From positions 85,441 to 149,440 of the forward strand of contig NZ_SOHH01000087.1 in NCBI RefSeq assembly GCF_004403515.1: DNA of 64,000 nt, read 5' to 3'. A program made the translations under genes and the position numbers. This document shows, piece by piece, positions 18,814 to 28,293 of the stretch; within the stretch, counting starts at the first letter, position 1; every line of letters begins with the position of its first letter. The notes below the pieces were generated by a model. That model did no database searches. It saw nothing but the letters and a program-made list of their open reading frames with translations, and was not told where the DNA came from. Source of the stretch: Cryobacterium fucosi. Lineage in GTDB: Bacteria > Actinomycetota > Actinomycetes > Actinomycetales > Microbacteriaceae.

Positions 18814-20182
18814 GTCCAGCCCCCAAGCCGACGACGCCGGGCGGAGCGCCGGCGACGCCGTGTTCGCCGCGCTGCTCGCCCGCGTCGGCGAAGGCTCCCC
18901 GCGGCCCCGCCTCGAACCGACCAGGCGGGCCCTCGAACTTCTCGGCGACCCGCAGACCGTGTACCCGATCATCCACATCACCGGTACCAACGGCAAGACC
19001 AGCACCAGCCGGATCGCCGAGAGCCTGCTCCGCGCCTACGGTCTGCGCACCGGCCTGCTGATCAGCCCGCACCTCGTGCGGCTCAACGAACGCATCGTGA
19101 TCGACGGTGAGTCGATCGACGACGAGGCCCTCGCCGCGAACTGGGACGACATCGCCCCGTACCTGCGGATGGTCGACGACGAACTCACCGCCGCCGGCGA
19201 CGAACCGCTGACCTTCTTCGAGGCGCTCACTGTTCTCGCGTTCGCCTGCTTCGCCGACGCCCCCGTCGACGTCGCGGTGATCGAGGTAGGGATGGGCGGC
19301 GAGTGGGACTCCACGAACGTCGCCGACGGGCAGGTCGCCGTGATCACGCCGATCGCGCTGGACCACACGAGACGCCTCGGCGACACCATCGCGGAGATCG
19401 CCCGCACCAAGTCCGGGATCATCAAGCCCGCGGCATCCGTCGTCACGGCGAAGCAGGCCGAGCCGGCGCAGGCCGAGCTCGAACGCGCCGTCGAACTGAC
19501 CGAGTCGACCCTGGCCAGTGAGGGCGAGGACTTCGCCCTGCTCGCCAGCCAGGTCGCCGTCGGCGGGCAGCTCATCTCGGTGCGCGGCCTCGCCGGCACC
19601 TACCCGGACCTGTTCCTGCCGCTCTACGGAACCCACCAGGCGCAGAACGCGGCTGTCGCGATCGCCGCCGTGGAATCGTTCCTCGGCGCCGGCAGCCAGG
19701 AACTGGCCTACGACCTCGTCGAGGAAGGCCTCGCCTCCGCCACCTCGCCCGGGCGGCTGCAGTTGGTCGGCATCGACCCGACCGTGCTGGTGGATGCCGC
19801 GCACAACCCGCACGGCGCGGCCGCCCTGGCCGCGGCGCTGGTCGCCTACTTCGACTTCGACGAGATCGTCGCCGTGGTCGGCATCCTCGCCGACAAGGAT
19901 GCCGCCGGGATCATCGCTGCGCTCGAGCCCGTCGTCGCCCGCTTCCACGTCACCGCGTCGCATTCCGAGCGGGCCATCCCCGTCGACGACCTCGCCGACC
20001 TGGTGGCGCGCACGGCCGGGGATGACTCCACCATCCGGTTCGACGACCTCGCCCAGGCCCTCGAATCCGCCAGGGACTGGGCCGAGGAGTCCCCGCGGCG
20101 CGCGGTCATCGTCACCGGCTCGATCACCCTCGTCGGCGAGGCGATCGCCCTGGCCGACGCGCGGGAATGGCTGAAGAAGTGA
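18806..20182 (+). CDS. folC: Bifunctional folylpolyglutamate synthase / dihydrofolate synthase
   Basis: A 458-residue Mur-ligase-family enzyme that adds glutamate to (dihydro)pteroate and folates. The ATP-binding loop [17 protein letters not shown] is near residue 58. Further family motifs are [36 protein letters not shown] and the C-terminal-domain DAAHNPHGA. The ATG at 18806 lies 8 nt inside the ileS end, so the two are translationally linked. The order ileS-folC-DUF4233-ndk is a familiar actinobacterial arrangement. Confidence 0.94.
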   Translation: MSKSSPQADDAGRSAGDAVFAALLARVGEGSPRPRLEPTRRALELLGDPQTVYPIIHITGTNGKTSTSRIAESLLRAYGLRTGLLISPHLVRLNERIVIDGESIDDEALAANWDDIAPYLRMVDDELTAAGDEPLTFFEALTVLAFACFADAPVDVAVIEVGMGGEWDSTNVADGQVAVITPIALDHTRRLGDTIAEIARTKSGIIKPAASVVTAKQAEPAQAELERAVELTESTLASEGEDFALLASQVAVGGQLISVRGLAGTYPDLFLPLYGTHQAQNAAVAIAAVESFLGAGSQELAYDLVEEGLASATSPGRLQLVGIDPTVLVDAAHNPHGAAALAAALVAYFDFDEIVAVVGILADKDAAGIIAALEPVVARFHVTASHSERAIPVDDLADLVARTAGDDSTIRFDDLAQALESARDWAEESPRRAVIVTGSITLVGEAIALADAREWLKK

Positions 20183-20517
20183 GCCAACGCTCGGTGAAAC
20201 GGTCCCTGGCCTCGATCGTGCTGGGCTTCGAGATCGTCGTCGTCCTCCTCGCCGCGCTGGTCATCTTCGGGCTCGGCGCCCTGCCGGCCTGGCTCGCGCT
20301 CGGCGGGGGAGCGTTGCTCTGCCTGGCGATGGTCGCGGTCATCGGACTGCTCGGCCCGGGCTGGTCGTACTACGCCGGCTGGGGCATTCAGGCCATCGTC
20401 CTCGCCACCGGATTCCTCAACCCCACGATGTTTTTCGTTGGCGCAATGTTTGCCGCCATGTGGACGTACTGCATGGTCGTCGGCACCAGAATAGACAACC
20501 AGAAGGAGAGCTCATGA
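20167..20517 (+). CDS. DUF4233 membrane protein
   Basis: A 116-residue protein with four hydrophobic segments: SIVLGFEIVVVLLAALVIFG, WLALGGGALLCLAMVAVIG, YYAGWGIQAIVLATGFL and MFFVGAMFAAMWTYCMVVG. It has short charged ends. This is the DUF4233 protein regularly found between folC and ndk in actinobacteria; its function is unknown. It overlaps folC by 16 nt and its TGA overlaps the ndk ATG. Confidence 0.85.
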   Translation: MAEEVSQRSVKRSLASIVLGFEIVVVLLAALVIFGLGALPAWLALGGGALLCLAMVAVIGLLGPGWSYYAGWGIQAIVLATGFLNPTMFFVGAMFAAMWTYCMVVGTRIDNQKESS

Positions 20518-20936
20518 GCACCCAGATCGAAGAAACCCTTGTATTGGTCAAGCCGGATGGCGTCGCCCGCAACCTGTCCGGCGAGATCCTGCGCCGGATC
20601 GAGGCGAAGGGCTACTCCCTCGTCGACGTGAAGCTGGTCGAACCCGACCGGTCGCTGCTCGTGGAGCACTACGCCGAACACGAGGGCAAGCCGTTCTTCG
20701 AGCCCCTCGTCGAGTTCATGGAAAGCGGCGCCATCCTCGCGCTCCGGATCGCCGGCGAACGCGTGATCGACGGCTTCCGCGCCCTCGCCGGAACGACCGA
20801 CCCGACGACAGCGGCACCCGGCACCATCCGCGGCGACCTCGGCCGCGACTGGGGCGGAAAGGTGCAGCAGAACCTCGTGCACGGCTCCGACTCGGCCGAG
20901 TCCGCCGCCCGCGAGCTGGCCCTCTGGTTCGACTGA
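20514..20936 (+). CDS. ndk: Nucleoside-diphosphate kinase
   Basis: A 140-residue enzyme that transfers the gamma-phosphate of ATP to NDPs. The active-site histidine is in the motif NLVHGSDS (about H122). TLVLVKPDGVARN at the N-terminus and GTIRGDLG before the active site are standard. ATG 20514 overlaps the preceding stop (ATGA) and has a strong AAGGAGAG Shine-Dalgarno. It is the last gene of the ileS unit. Confidence 0.95.
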   Translation: MSTQIEETLVLVKPDGVARNLSGEILRRIEAKGYSLVDVKLVEPDRSLLVEHYAEHEGKPFFEPLVEFMESGAILALRIAGERVIDGFRALAGTTDPTTAAPGTIRGDLGRDWGGKVQQNLVHGSDSAESAARELALWFD

Positions 20937-21040
20937 ACGTTCGGCGCTACTCCAGGTCTGAGGCCTGCTCGCCCTCCGTGCTGCGGCTCGGTTCGCCGCC
21001 GTATTGCCCGCGCGGGGTGGCGGCGGGTGCTGCCCCAGGC

Positions 21041-21077
21041 GAGGCAGGGCAGCGGTGGTGAGGCAGGGCAGCGGTGG
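21041..21077. repeat. Two direct copies of an 18-bp sequence between ndk and the VKOR gene
   Basis: GAGGCAGGGCAGCGGTGG occurs at 21041-21058 and again at 21060-21077. The rest of the 153-bp gap between these convergent genes (20937-21089) shows no gene and no clear terminator. Confidence 0.8.
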
Positions 21078-21089
21078 AGGGGGAGCGGG

Positions 21090-21689
21090 CTAGAGGCGGT
21101 GCAGGAAGTCCATCTGCACCTGGGCGATGGTCGCGGCCACCAGGTAGAAGCCGATCGTGATCACGACGATCCAGGAATAGGCTCCGGCGGCGAAGCGGCG
21201 CACCGCGGCGGATGCCGGCAGGTTCCCCTCCCTGAGGTTGTGCAGCGTGACCGCGAGGAAGACCGGAATGGTCACGACCCAGGTCACCATGCACCACGGG
21301 CAGAGCACGTCCAGCACGAAGAAGCTCTGGCCCATCAGCCAGACCACCAGCGCGATCGCGCCGGTCACGCCCACGTTGAGGCCGATCCAGAACCAGCGGG
21401 CGAACCGGGCCCCGGCGAGGATGCCGGCCCCGATCGCGATCACGACGCTCCAGCCCACGAGGCCGATCAGCGGGTTCGGGAAGCCGAAGATGGCGCCCTG
21501 CCACGAGCCCAGGTTGGTGCTGCAGCCCACGAGCACGCTGAAGTTGCAGGACAGCTGGGCCTGGGGATCCTCGAGGATGTGGAACTTGTCGAGGGTGAGC
21601 AGGAAGGCCGCGATCAGGGCGATCACACCGCCGACGACAAGGAAGATGGCGAGCCCAACGGGGCGCTTGGACGTCTCGGGCTGTGGCAC
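21090..21689 (-). CDS. Vitamin K epoxide reductase (VKOR) family membrane protein
   Basis: A 199-residue integral membrane protein with about five hydrophobic helices. The redox motif CPWC (VLCPWCMVTWVV) precedes a helix in the second half, and a second cysteine pair (LSCNFSVLVGC) lies in the first extracellular loop. The serine of GFPNPLIGL and the CxxC fit bacterial VKOR homologues, which reoxidise DsbA-like partners using quinone. No DsbA domain is fused. The GTG start has no Shine-Dalgarno and follows a CATAAT hexamer at 6 nt, so the mRNA is probably leaderless. Confidence 0.88.
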   Translation of the reverse strand: MPQPETSKRPVGLAIFLVVGGVIALIAAFLLTLDKFHILEDPQAQLSCNFSVLVGCSTNLGSWQGAIFGFPNPLIGLVGWSVVIAIGAGILAGARFARWFWIGLNVGVTGAIALVVWLMGQSFFVLDVLCPWCMVTWVVTIPVFLAVTLHNLREGNLPASAAVRRFAAGAYSWIVVITIGFYLVAATIAQVQMDFLHRL

Positions 21690-21701
21690 CCTCGGATTAT
21701 G
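21690..21701 (-). promoter_or_regulatory. -10 hexamer of a probable leaderless promoter for the VKOR gene
   Basis: On the minus strand CATAAT (21701-21696) is followed by exactly 6 nt and then the GTG at 21689. Confidence 0.55.
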
Positions 21702-21736
21702 TCATGCGCCTCGCGTGTGATCCTGAGAATGCATGC

Positions 21737-21967
21737 GATAATCAAGGAAGTCGCTTGAGCCGCGCTCAAGCTGATGCCAGAGAAGGCCTAATGGGCGGCG
21801 AAAGCCCAGATTCATTGGTCCCACGACCAAAGGTATTAGCAATCAGAGCCAGGAGCCGGTTGCGAACGAAGAGGATTTCCGAGGCTTGTGCGCAAGCAGA
21901 AGCCTCGCACGAGAGTAGCCGGATGGGTGGCGCGGTCGCCCAAAACCGGTCAAGGAGCGCACCAGTG
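21737..21967 (+). promoter_or_regulatory. Promoter -10 and long structured 5' leader of the RNase E gene
   Basis: GATAAT at 21737-21742 is a good -10 (a weak -35, GTGTGA, lies 16 bp upstream). About 220 nt of leader follow. Hairpins seen: TTGGTC/GACCAA (21815-21830), CGAGGCTT/AAGCCTCG (21880-21907), and CCGG...CCGG around GGCG/CGCC just before the AAGGAG at 21952-21957. The leader is visibly less GC-rich than its surroundings. I infer a regulatory leader, perhaps an RNase E autoregulation target; it matches no riboswitch class I recognise. Confidence 0.5.
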
Positions 21968-24625
21968 ATGGTGGAAGACAACGAAAACAAGAAGCGCAAG
22001 GGACTATTCGGCGGTCGGAGGACCAGCCGACGGGCATCCGCGGCAGCACCGACCACGCCGGAGGTGGCCGCCGAGCCACAGCCCGTTGTGACGGATGCCG
22101 CCCAGGCCACGGAAGCCGCGGCACCGGCAGGCGCCGCGCCGACCCGTGCGACCAGAACCAGTGCGGCGCGCAGCAGTGCCGCAACCACCACCGATGAGCC
22201 GGCCGCATCGAACACCGCTTTCGAGGCCCAGCCCCAGACCCCAGCGGAACAGGACGACACCGTGGACCTCACGACCCCGCCCGTCGAGCAGGCCGAGGTG
22301 CGACGCCCGTCGACCTCCCTCCTCTTCCAGGCACCGAACATCCTCCCGCTCCCGGCCCGCACCGGTGCCCGACAGGGTGCCTCCCGCCAGGACGGTTTCC
22401 GCCAGGACGGTTTCCGCCAGGACGGCCGCCAGGACAACCAGCGTCAGGATCAGGACGACGACGGCGATGAGGCGTCGACCGTGCGCCGCCGCGCCCGCCG
22501 CCGCACCGGCGACGAAGGCCGCTCCGGCTCGGACGACCCGGCGAACACCGTCGTTCGGGTGCGCACCCCGCGCGAACCGGAACTGATCACCGAACCTCAG
22601 CGGATCAAGGGTTCCACCCGGCTCGAGGCCAAGAAGCAGCGCCGCCGCGATGGCCGGGATGCCGGCCGTCGCCGCCCCGTGATCACCGAGGCCGAGTTCC
22701 TCGCCCGCCGCGAGGCAGTCGACCGGGTCATGGTCGTGCGCGCCAAGCACAACAAGATCCAGATCGGCGTCCTCGAAGACGGCGTCCTCGTCGAGCACTA
22801 CGTGGCCAAGAACCAGGATGCCTCGCTCATCGGCAACGTCTACCTCGGCCGGGTGCAGAACGTGCTCCCCAGTATGGAAGCCGCGTTCGTCGACATCGGC
22901 CGCGGCCGCAACGCCGTGCTCTACTCCGGCGAGGTCGACTGGGATGCCGCCGCGGAGAGCTCGGGCAACAGCAGCCAGGCCCGTCGGATCGAACTCGCGC
23001 TCAAGCCGGGCGACAAGGTGCTCGTGCAGGTCACCAAGGACCCGATCGGCCACAAGGGCGCCCGCCTGACCAGCCAGGTCTCCCTCCCGGGCCGCTACCT
23101 CGTCTACGTGCCCAACGGCTCGATGAACGGGATCAGCCGTAAGCTGCCCGACACCGAGCGGGCCCGCCTGAAGAAGATCCTCAAGGAGGTTCTCCCCGAC
23201 AACGTGGGCGTCATCGTGCGCACCGCCGCCGAGGGCGCCACCGACGAGCAGCTGACCCTCGACGTGAACCGTCTCACCTCGCAGTGGGCGTCCATCGCCA
23301 AGCAGGTCGACACCGTCCAGGCGCCGGCACTGCTGCACAGCGAGCCCGACCTGCTGATCAAGATCGTGCGGGATGTCTTCAACGAGGACTTCCAGAAGAT
23401 GGTCATCTCCGGCGACGACTCTCGTGAGGTCATCGAGGCCTACCTGCGCCAGGTGGCCCCCGACCTGGTCGAGCGCGTCGAGCGCTACGAGGGCGAGGTC
23501 GACGCCTTCGACGAATACCGCATCTCGGAGCAGATCGAGAAGGCCCTCGACCGCAAGGTCTGGCTGCCGTCTGGTGGATCACTCGTGATCGACCGCACCG
23601 AGGCCATGACGGTCGTCGACGTCAACACGGGCAAGTTCGTCGGCTCCGGCGGCAACCTCGAAGAGACCGTCACCAAGAACAACCTCGAAGCGGCCGAGGA
23701 GATCGTGCGCCAGCTGCGCCTGCGCGACATCGGCGGAATCATCGTCGTCGACTTCATCGACATGGTGCTCGAGACCAACCGGGACCTCGTGCTCCGACGG
23801 ATGCTGGAATGCCTCAGCCGCGACCGCACCAAGCACCAGGTGGCCGAAGTCACCTCGCTCGGCCTCGTGCAGATGACCCGTAAGAAGCTCGGGCTCGGAC
23901 TGCTCGAATCGTTCAGCGAGAACTGCGAAGCCTGCGCCGGCCGTGGAATCATCATCCACCACGACCCGGTCGTCAAGCACCGCCAGACCGCGCAGCCCGC
24001 CATGGAGCGTCGCCCGCGCAGCAAATCGGGCAGCAACGGCGGCAACGGAGACAACGGCAACCGTGGCGGCGACAACCGCGGCGGCGACAACGGCCACCGG
24101 AGCGGCAACGACAGCGGTCACCGTGGCGGCAACACCGCCGGCACGCAGCAGTCGGAGCAGGCCAAGTCCACCGCCGGCACCCACGGGATCACCGAGGATG
24201 CCAAGCACGCCCTCGCACTGATCGCGGCGCGCACCATCACCCGCTCCCTGACCGGTTCCATCACGGTGGTCCCGGCCATCGAGGCAAACCCGATCGCGGC
24301 AACGGTCGACGAGGCGACGACCGAGACGGCGACGTCGACCTCGGTCGCGGCAAGCGAGGCGGAGGCTGCGGCATCCGTGCCCCTGATCGACGACGCCTCG
24401 GAGTCCGTGGCCATCCTCGACATCCCGGTCAAGAAGTCCCCGCGCAGCCGGCGAACGGTCAGCAAGCAGGTCACCGACCAACTCCTCGACTCGGTGCTCG
24501 AGGCTCTCCCCGAGCCCAAACAGCCCGGTCAGGGTCGATCGCGCAGCCGCCGCGTCACCACCGCCGGCGGCTCGACCGCCACGGTGCAGCCCATCATGAC
24601 CCCTGGGAACGAGAAGCAGCAGTAG
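21968..24625 (+). CDS. rne: Ribonuclease E/G family endoribonuclease
   Basis: An 885-residue RNase E-type enzyme of mRNA decay and rRNA processing. The first 200 residues are low-complexity (Ala/Thr-rich, then RQDGF repeats and an Arg-rich stretch), as in actinobacterial RNase E. The S1 domain is around 275-375 (IGNVYLGRVQNVLPSMEAAFVDIG). Catalytic magnesium ligands are the aspartates of VVDVNTG and VVDFIDM (about 548-600). The zinc-link cysteines are in CEACAGRG near 652. A Gly/Asn/Arg-rich segment and an acidic tail follow. ATG 21968 has AAGGAG at 10 nt; the adjacent GTG at 21965 is an equally possible start. The frame is open upstream to 21683, but that part is the leader. Confidence 0.93.
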   Translation: MVEDNENKKRKGLFGGRRTSRRASAAAPTTPEVAAEPQPVVTDAAQATEAAAPAGAAPTRATRTSAARSSAATTTDEPAASNTAFEAQPQTPAEQDDTVDLTTPPVEQAEVRRPSTSLLFQAPNILPLPARTGARQGASRQDGFRQDGFRQDGRQDNQRQDQDDDGDEASTVRRRARRRTGDEGRSGSDDPANTVVRVRTPREPELITEPQRIKGSTRLEAKKQRRRDGRDAGRRRPVITEAEFLARREAVDRVMVVRAKHNKIQIGVLEDGVLVEHYVAKNQDASLIGNVYLGRVQNVLPSMEAAFVDIGRGRNAVLYSGEVDWDAAAESSGNSSQARRIELALKPGDKVLVQVTKDPIGHKGARLTSQVSLPGRYLVYVPNGSMNGISRKLPDTERARLKKILKEVLPDNVGVIVRTAAEGATDEQLTLDVNRLTSQWASIAKQVDTVQAPALLHSEPDLLIKIVRDVFNEDFQKMVISGDDSREVIEAYLRQVAPDLVERVERYEGEVDAFDEYRISEQIEKALDRKVWLPSGGSLVIDRTEAMTVVDVNTGKFVGSGGNLEETVTKNNLEAAEEIVRQLRLRDIGGIIVVDFIDMVLETNRDLVLRRMLECLSRDRTKHQVAEVTSLGLVQMTRKKLGLGLLESFSENCEACAGRGIIIHHDPVVKHRQTAQPAMERRPRSKSGSNGGNGDNGNRGGDNRGGDNGHRSGNDSGHRGGNTAGTQQSEQAKSTAGTHGITEDAKHALALIAARTITRSLTGSITVVPAIEANPIAATVDEATTETATSTSVAASEAEAAASVPLIDDASESVAILDIPVKKSPRSRRTVSKQVTDQLLDSVLEALPEPKQPGQGRSRSRRVTTAGGSTATVQPIMTPGNEKQQ

Positions 24626-24642
24626 CGGCTCGGCCTCACCAG

Positions 24643-24687
24643 GCGACCGATGGAGGGCACGGCTTCGGCCTGGCCGTCATCGGTCGC
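24643..24687 (+). terminator. Hairpin downstream of the RNase E gene
   Basis: GCGACCGATG (24643-24652) pairs with CATCGGTCGC (24678-24687), and inside it ACGGC (24659-24663) pairs with GCCGT (24673-24677). It lies 18 nt after the stop codon and has no T-run, so it may be a terminator or a 3'-end stabiliser. Confidence 0.5.
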
Positions 24688-24745
24688 TCCGGGTTGAGGC
24701 GCAGGGCCCCGAGGTTCGGTTCTCCAGGGCCCCCGCCGCCGACGG

Positions 24746-25036
24746 TCAGGGAGCCGGGTGCTCCGCACGATTCGCACGTTCCCTGGCCGACACCCTGAGT
24801 CCGCTCGCGCGCAGGCGCAGCACCAACTCCCGGTTGCCGACCGGATGCGCCCCGGCGGCCACCAGGGCGTCGTATCGACGCGCCGGCACGTCGTAGTGGT
24901 CGAGGTCGAATCCGCGCCGGGGAATCTCGTTGGCGGCCGCGAAGGCGTGCAATTCGTCCAGCGAGGCGTCGCTGACCAGATGCGACCAGACGGTGCCGTG
25001 GGCGGGCCACATGGGTCGGTCGATCAATACGGTCAT
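24746..25036 (-). CDS. DUF4031 domain protein
   Basis: A 96-residue protein of the DUF4031 type: MTVLIDRPMWPAHGTVWSHLVSD at the N-terminus, LHAFAAANEIPRRGFDLDHYDVP in the middle and VGNRELVLRLRASGLR towards the end. The function is unknown. ATG 25036 lies exactly 6 nt after the -10 hexamer TAGAAT and has no Shine-Dalgarno, which points to a leaderless transcript. An overlapping GTG at 25039 is less likely. Confidence 0.8.
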   Translation of the reverse strand: MTVLIDRPMWPAHGTVWSHLVSDASLDELHAFAAANEIPRRGFDLDHYDVPARRYDALVAAGAHPVGNRELVLRLRASGLRVSARERANRAEHPAP

Positions 25037-25048
25037 CACCAGATTCTA
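25037..25048 (-). promoter_or_regulatory. -10 hexamer of a probable leaderless promoter for the DUF4031 gene
   Basis: On the minus strand TAGAAT (25048-25043), then CTGGTG, then the ATG at 25036. Confidence 0.55.
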
Positions 25049-25063
25049 TGTTCCCGGTTCGGT

Positions 25064-25092
25064 TTGACCGGGGCAGGAGGATCCGCTAAAGT
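25064..25092 (+). promoter_or_regulatory. Promoter of the rplU-rpmA unit
   Basis: TTGACC at 25064-25069 and TAAAGT at 25087-25092 with a 17-bp spacer. The implied start near 25099 leaves a 5' leader of about 135 nt before rplU. Confidence 0.65.
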
Positions 25093-25098
25093 CGACTG

Positions 25099-25234
25099 TT
25101 GGTGTGCGATGGGCCTGAGCCCGCGCGGTCACCAAGGTTTTCTGACGGCGACGAGCCGGCTTGGCTCGTTCAACGCAGTAACTTTCCATCTTAGGAATCG
25201 GGGCCTCACGGCTCCCCAGAGTTAGGTACGTAAC
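25099..25234 (+). promoter_or_regulatory. Structured leader of rplU
   Basis: The leader holds a perfect hairpin, ACGAGCC (25151-25157), loop GGCTT, GGCTCGT (25163-25169), and a second one around GGGGCC...CTCCCC near 25199-25216. Ribosomal-protein leaders are often autoregulated; here this is inference only. Confidence 0.4.
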
Positions 25235-25543
25235 GTGGTTTACGCAGTTGTGCGCGCCGGTGGGCGGCAGGAGAAGGTAGAGGTCGGGACCATCGTCACG
25301 ATGGACCGAATCAAGGCTGATAAGGACGGCAACGTCGAGCTGGCCGCCGTGCTTCTCGTCGACGGCGACAAGATCACCTCTGACTCGAAGTCGCTGGCCA
25401 AGGTCACGGTCACCGCCGAGGTTCTCAACGACCTCCGTGGTCCGAAGATCGTCATCCAGAAGTTCAAGAACAAGACCGGGTACAAGAAGCGTCAGGGGCA
25501 CCGTCAGGAGCTCACTCGCGTTCAGGTCACCGGCATCGCCTAA
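25235..25543 (+). CDS. rplU: 50S ribosomal protein L21
   Basis: The 102 residues match the bacterial L21 length. Family features are [17 protein letters not shown] at the N-terminus, [23 protein letters not shown] near the end (the basic rRNA-binding KxGYKRKxGHRQ motif), and the terminal VTGIA. The start codon is GTG. It is followed after 19 bp by rpmA. Confidence 0.97.
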   Translation: MVYAVVRAGGRQEKVEVGTIVTMDRIKADKDGNVELAAVLLVDGDKITSDSKSLAKVTVTAEVLNDLRGPKIVIQKFKNKTGYKKRQGHRQELTRVQVTGIA

Positions 25544-25562
25544 GGCCTGAGGAGAAGAACAG

Positions 25563-25820
25563 ATGGCACACAAAAAAGGTGCGAGTTCCACTCGCAACGG
25601 TCGCGACTCCAACGCCCAGCGCCTCGGCGTGAAGCGGTTCGGTGGTCAGGTTGTCAGCGCGGGCGAGATCATCGTTCGTCAGCGCGGCACGCACTTCCAC
25701 CCCGGTGTCAACGTCGGCCGCGGTGGAGACGACACGCTCTTCGCCCTGGAGTCCGGCTCGGTTGAGTTCGGCGCAAAGGGCGGCCGCAAGGTCGTCAACA
25801 TCGTGGTGGCTGCCGCGTAG
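25563..25820 (+). CDS. rpmA: 50S ribosomal protein L27
   Basis: The 85 residues include the typical N-terminus [22 protein letters not shown], which reaches the peptidyl-transferase centre, followed by RFGGQ and [25 protein letters not shown]-type Shine-Dalgarno precedes it. No N-terminal cleavage extension of the Firmicutes type is present. A strong terminator hairpin follows. Confidence 0.97.
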   Translation: MAHKKGASSTRNGRDSNAQRLGVKRFGGQVVSAGEIIVRQRGTHFHPGVNVGRGGDDTLFALESGSVEFGAKGGRKVVNIVVAAA

Positions 25821-25837
25821 GCATCCACAACTCTTGA

Positions 25838-25869
25838 ACGTCAGGGCGGGCTTCGGCTCGCCCTGACGT
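25838..25869 (+). terminator. Intrinsic terminator between rpmA and obg
   Basis: A 14-bp stem (25838-25851 with 25856-25869, one G-U pair) is closed by a TTCG tetraloop and followed by GTTTT. It lies 18 nt after the rpmA stop and should separate the ribosomal-protein transcript from obg, at least partly. Confidence 0.85.
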
Positions 25870-25896
25870 GTTTTCGCCACCTGAAAGGGGCACCCC

Positions 25897-27474
25897 ATGG
25901 CCACATTCGTTGACCACGTCACGCTGCACCTGAGAGCGGGCAATGGAGGGAACGGCTGTGTCTCCGTCAAGCGGGAGAAGTTCAAGCCCCTCGCCGGTCC
26001 CGACGGCGGAAACGGCGGAAACGGCGGCGACATCGTGCTCGTTGCCGACCCCCAGGTGACGACACTGCTCGGCTACCACCGTTCACCACACCGCAGCTCC
26101 TCCAACGGCGGCCCCGGAATGGGCGACCACCGCGCCGGCTACGCCAGTGACCTGATGGAGCTCTCCGTCCCGCTGGGCACCGTCGTCAAGGACGCCGAGG
26201 GCACTGAACTCGCGGACATGACGGAACCCGGCTTCCGCATCGTCGTCGCCCCCGGCGGCCAGGGCGGGCTCGGCAACGCCGCCCTCGCCTCGACCAAGCG
26301 CAAGGCCCCCGGTTTCGCGCTCCTCGGCACCTACGGCTGGGAAGGCGACATCCAGCTCGAGCTCAAGACCGTGGCGGATGTCGCGCTCGTCGGCTACCCG
26401 TCGGCCGGCAAGTCCAGCCTGATCGCCGCGATCTCGGCCGCGCGCCCCAAGATCGCCGACTACCCCTTCACCACCCTGCACCCCAACCTCGGCGTCGTCG
26501 ACGCCGGCGAGGTGCGGTACACCGTCGCAGACGTTCCCGGACTGATCGAGGGCGCCAGCGAGGGCAAGGGACTCGGGCTCGAGTTCCTCCGGCACGTCGA
26601 GCGCTGCACCGCGTTGCTGCACATCCTCGACTGCGCCACCCTCGACCCTGACCGGGATCCGCTCAGCGACCTCGACGTCATCCTCGGCGAACTGGCCGCA
26701 TACCCGGTCCCAGACGGCCAGCGGCCGCTGCTCGACCGGCCGCAGCTCATCGCACTGAACAAGATCGACGTGCCGGAGGCCCGCGAACTCGCGGACTTCG
26801 TCAAGGGCGACCTCGAGGCGCGTGGCTACCGCGTGTTCGAGATCTCCACGGTCAGCCACGAGGGCCTCCGCGCGCTCAACTACGCGCTGGCCGAGGTCGT
26901 CGAAGCCGGACGGGTCGAAGCAGCGGCGACGCAGGCCGCCAGGCCGCGCATCATCATCCGGCCGAAGGCGGTCGACGACAGCGGATTCGTCGTCAAGGTC
27001 GAGGGCGGTTCGTTCGGCAACATCTACCGGATCATCGGCACCAAGCCCGAACGCTGGGTGCAGCAGACCGACTTCACCAACGACGAAGCGGTCGGGTTCC
27101 TCGCGGACCGGCTTGCCAAGCTCGGGATCGAGAACGAACTGTTCAAGGCCGGCGCCATCGCCGGGTCCACGGTCATCATCGGCCCCGGCAACGGAGTCGT
27201 CTTCGACTGGGAGCCCACGCTCACCTCCACCGCCGAGTTGATCACCGCTCCCCGCGGAACGGACACCCGGCTCGACGATTCCAAGCGACGCACGAGCAAC
27301 GAGCGCCGTGAAGAGTACTTCGGACGGATGGACGCCAAGGCGGCCGCCCGCGCCGAGCTCATCCGGGAACGCGAAGCCGGCATGTGGTCCACCGGCGAAG
27401 AGGAATTCAACGGCGACGTGACCGGCGACGGTTCCGTCCCGGTGAAGGGACGGCAGGAAGGCGAGTCCGAATGA
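25897..27474 (+). CDS. obg: GTPase Obg/CgtA
   Basis: A 525-residue ribosome-associated GTPase. It has a glycine-rich Obg fold (1-158; [30 protein letters not shown]), a G domain with G1 [13 protein letters not shown] (about 166), G2 [13 protein letters not shown]3 DVPGLIEGA and G4 NKID, then an OCT domain near 350-430 ([18 protein letters not shown]). A charged tail of about 80 residues follows. The start has AAAGGGG upstream. Its stop overlaps the first proB start (ATGA). Confidence 0.96.
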   Translation: MATFVDHVTLHLRAGNGGNGCVSVKREKFKPLAGPDGGNGGNGGDIVLVADPQVTTLLGYHRSPHRSSSNGGPGMGDHRAGYASDLMELSVPLGTVVKDAEGTELADMTEPGFRIVVAPGGQGGLGNAALASTKRKAPGFALLGTYGWEGDIQLELKTVADVALVGYPSAGKSSLIAAISAARPKIADYPFTTLHPNLGVVDAGEVRYTVADVPGLIEGASEGKGLGLEFLRHVERCTALLHILDCATLDPDRDPLSDLDVILGELAAYPVPDGQRPLLDRPQLIALNKIDVPEARELADFVKGDLEARGYRVFEISTVSHEGLRALNYALAEVVEAGRVEAAATQAARPRIIIRPKAVDDSGFVVKVEGGSFGNIYRIIGTKPERWVQQTDFTNDEAVGFLADRLAKLGIENELFKAGAIAGSTVIIGPGNGVVFDWEPTLTSTAELITAPRGTDTRLDDSKRRTSNERREEYFGRMDAKAAARAELIREREAGMWSTGEEEFNGDVTGDGSVPVKGRQEGESE

Positions 27475-28280
27475 GCGCCCGTGCCCGCGCCCAGGTGTCT
27501 TCCGCCCGGCGGATCGTGGTGAAGGTCGGGTCCTCCTCGATCAGCGGTGACAACGCCGACCAGATCGCCCCGCTGATCGAGGCCCTCGCGGAGACGCACG
27601 GCCACGGCGTCGAGGTGGTCCTGGTGTCGTCAGGGGCCGTCGCGAGCGGGATGAGCTACCTGAACCTGGACGGGCGCCCGAGCGACCTGGCCACCCAGCA
27701 GGCGGCCGCCTCCGTGGGGCAGAACGTGCTCACCGCCCGCTATCAGGAAACCCTGGACCGGCACGGCATCGCCGCGGGCCAGGTGCTGCTCACCGAGGGA
27801 GACCTCCTCAACGAACCGCACCGCAGCAACACCCGCCGCGCGGTGAACCGGCTCCTCGACCTGCGGATCATGCCGATCGTGAACGAGAACGACACCGTCG
27901 CCACCTACGGGCTGCGGTTCGGCGACAACGACCGCCTCGCTGCGATGCTCTCCGTGCTCATCCGGGCCGACCTGCTGCTCCTGCTCAGTGATGTGGACTC
28001 CCTCTACACCAGGCCCCCACACCTGCCCGGCGCCGAACGGATCGACCACATCGGGTTCGACGAGGAACTCGCCGGCATGGAGTTCGGGGCGACCAAGGCG
28101 TCGGGCGGCGTCGGAACCGGCGGTGCCAACACCAAGGTGAAGGCGGCCAGGCTGGCCGCGTCCGCTGGCACCGCCGTACTCGTGACCGCCACCGCGCTGG
28201 CCGCGGACGCACTCCGCGGCGAGGAGGTCGGCACCTGGTTCGAGCCGATGCCCACCGCACCGGGGCGCGCACTCCTGTGA
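27471..28280 (+). CDS. proB: Glutamate 5-kinase, first of two tandem copies
   Basis: A 269-residue amino-acid kinase that phosphorylates glutamate in proline synthesis. Visible motifs: [11 protein letters not shown] (nucleotide phosphate loop), [29 protein letters not shown] and [10 protein letters not shown], then [13 protein letters not shown]. It lacks the C-terminal PUA domain of longer ProB proteins. It overlaps the obg stop and is followed 13 bp later by a close paralogue. Confidence 0.93.
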   Translation: MSARARAQVSSARRIVVKVGSSSISGDNADQIAPLIEALAETHGHGVEVVLVSSGAVASGMSYLNLDGRPSDLATQQAAASVGQNVLTARYQETLDRHGIAAGQVLLTEGDLLNEPHRSNTRRAVNRLLDLRIMPIVNENDTVATYGLRFGDNDRLAAMLSVLIRADLLLLLSDVDSLYTRPPHLPGAERIDHIGFDEELAGMEFGATKASGGVGTGGANTKVKAARLAASAGTAVLVTATALAADALRGEEVGTWFEPMPTAPGRALL

Positions 28281-28293
28281 GCCGGGCCTGGGA

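Noticed and set aside
16459..19005. 848-codon open frame on the minus strand
   Set aside because: Antisense to ileS and folC; low-complexity translation with no domain.
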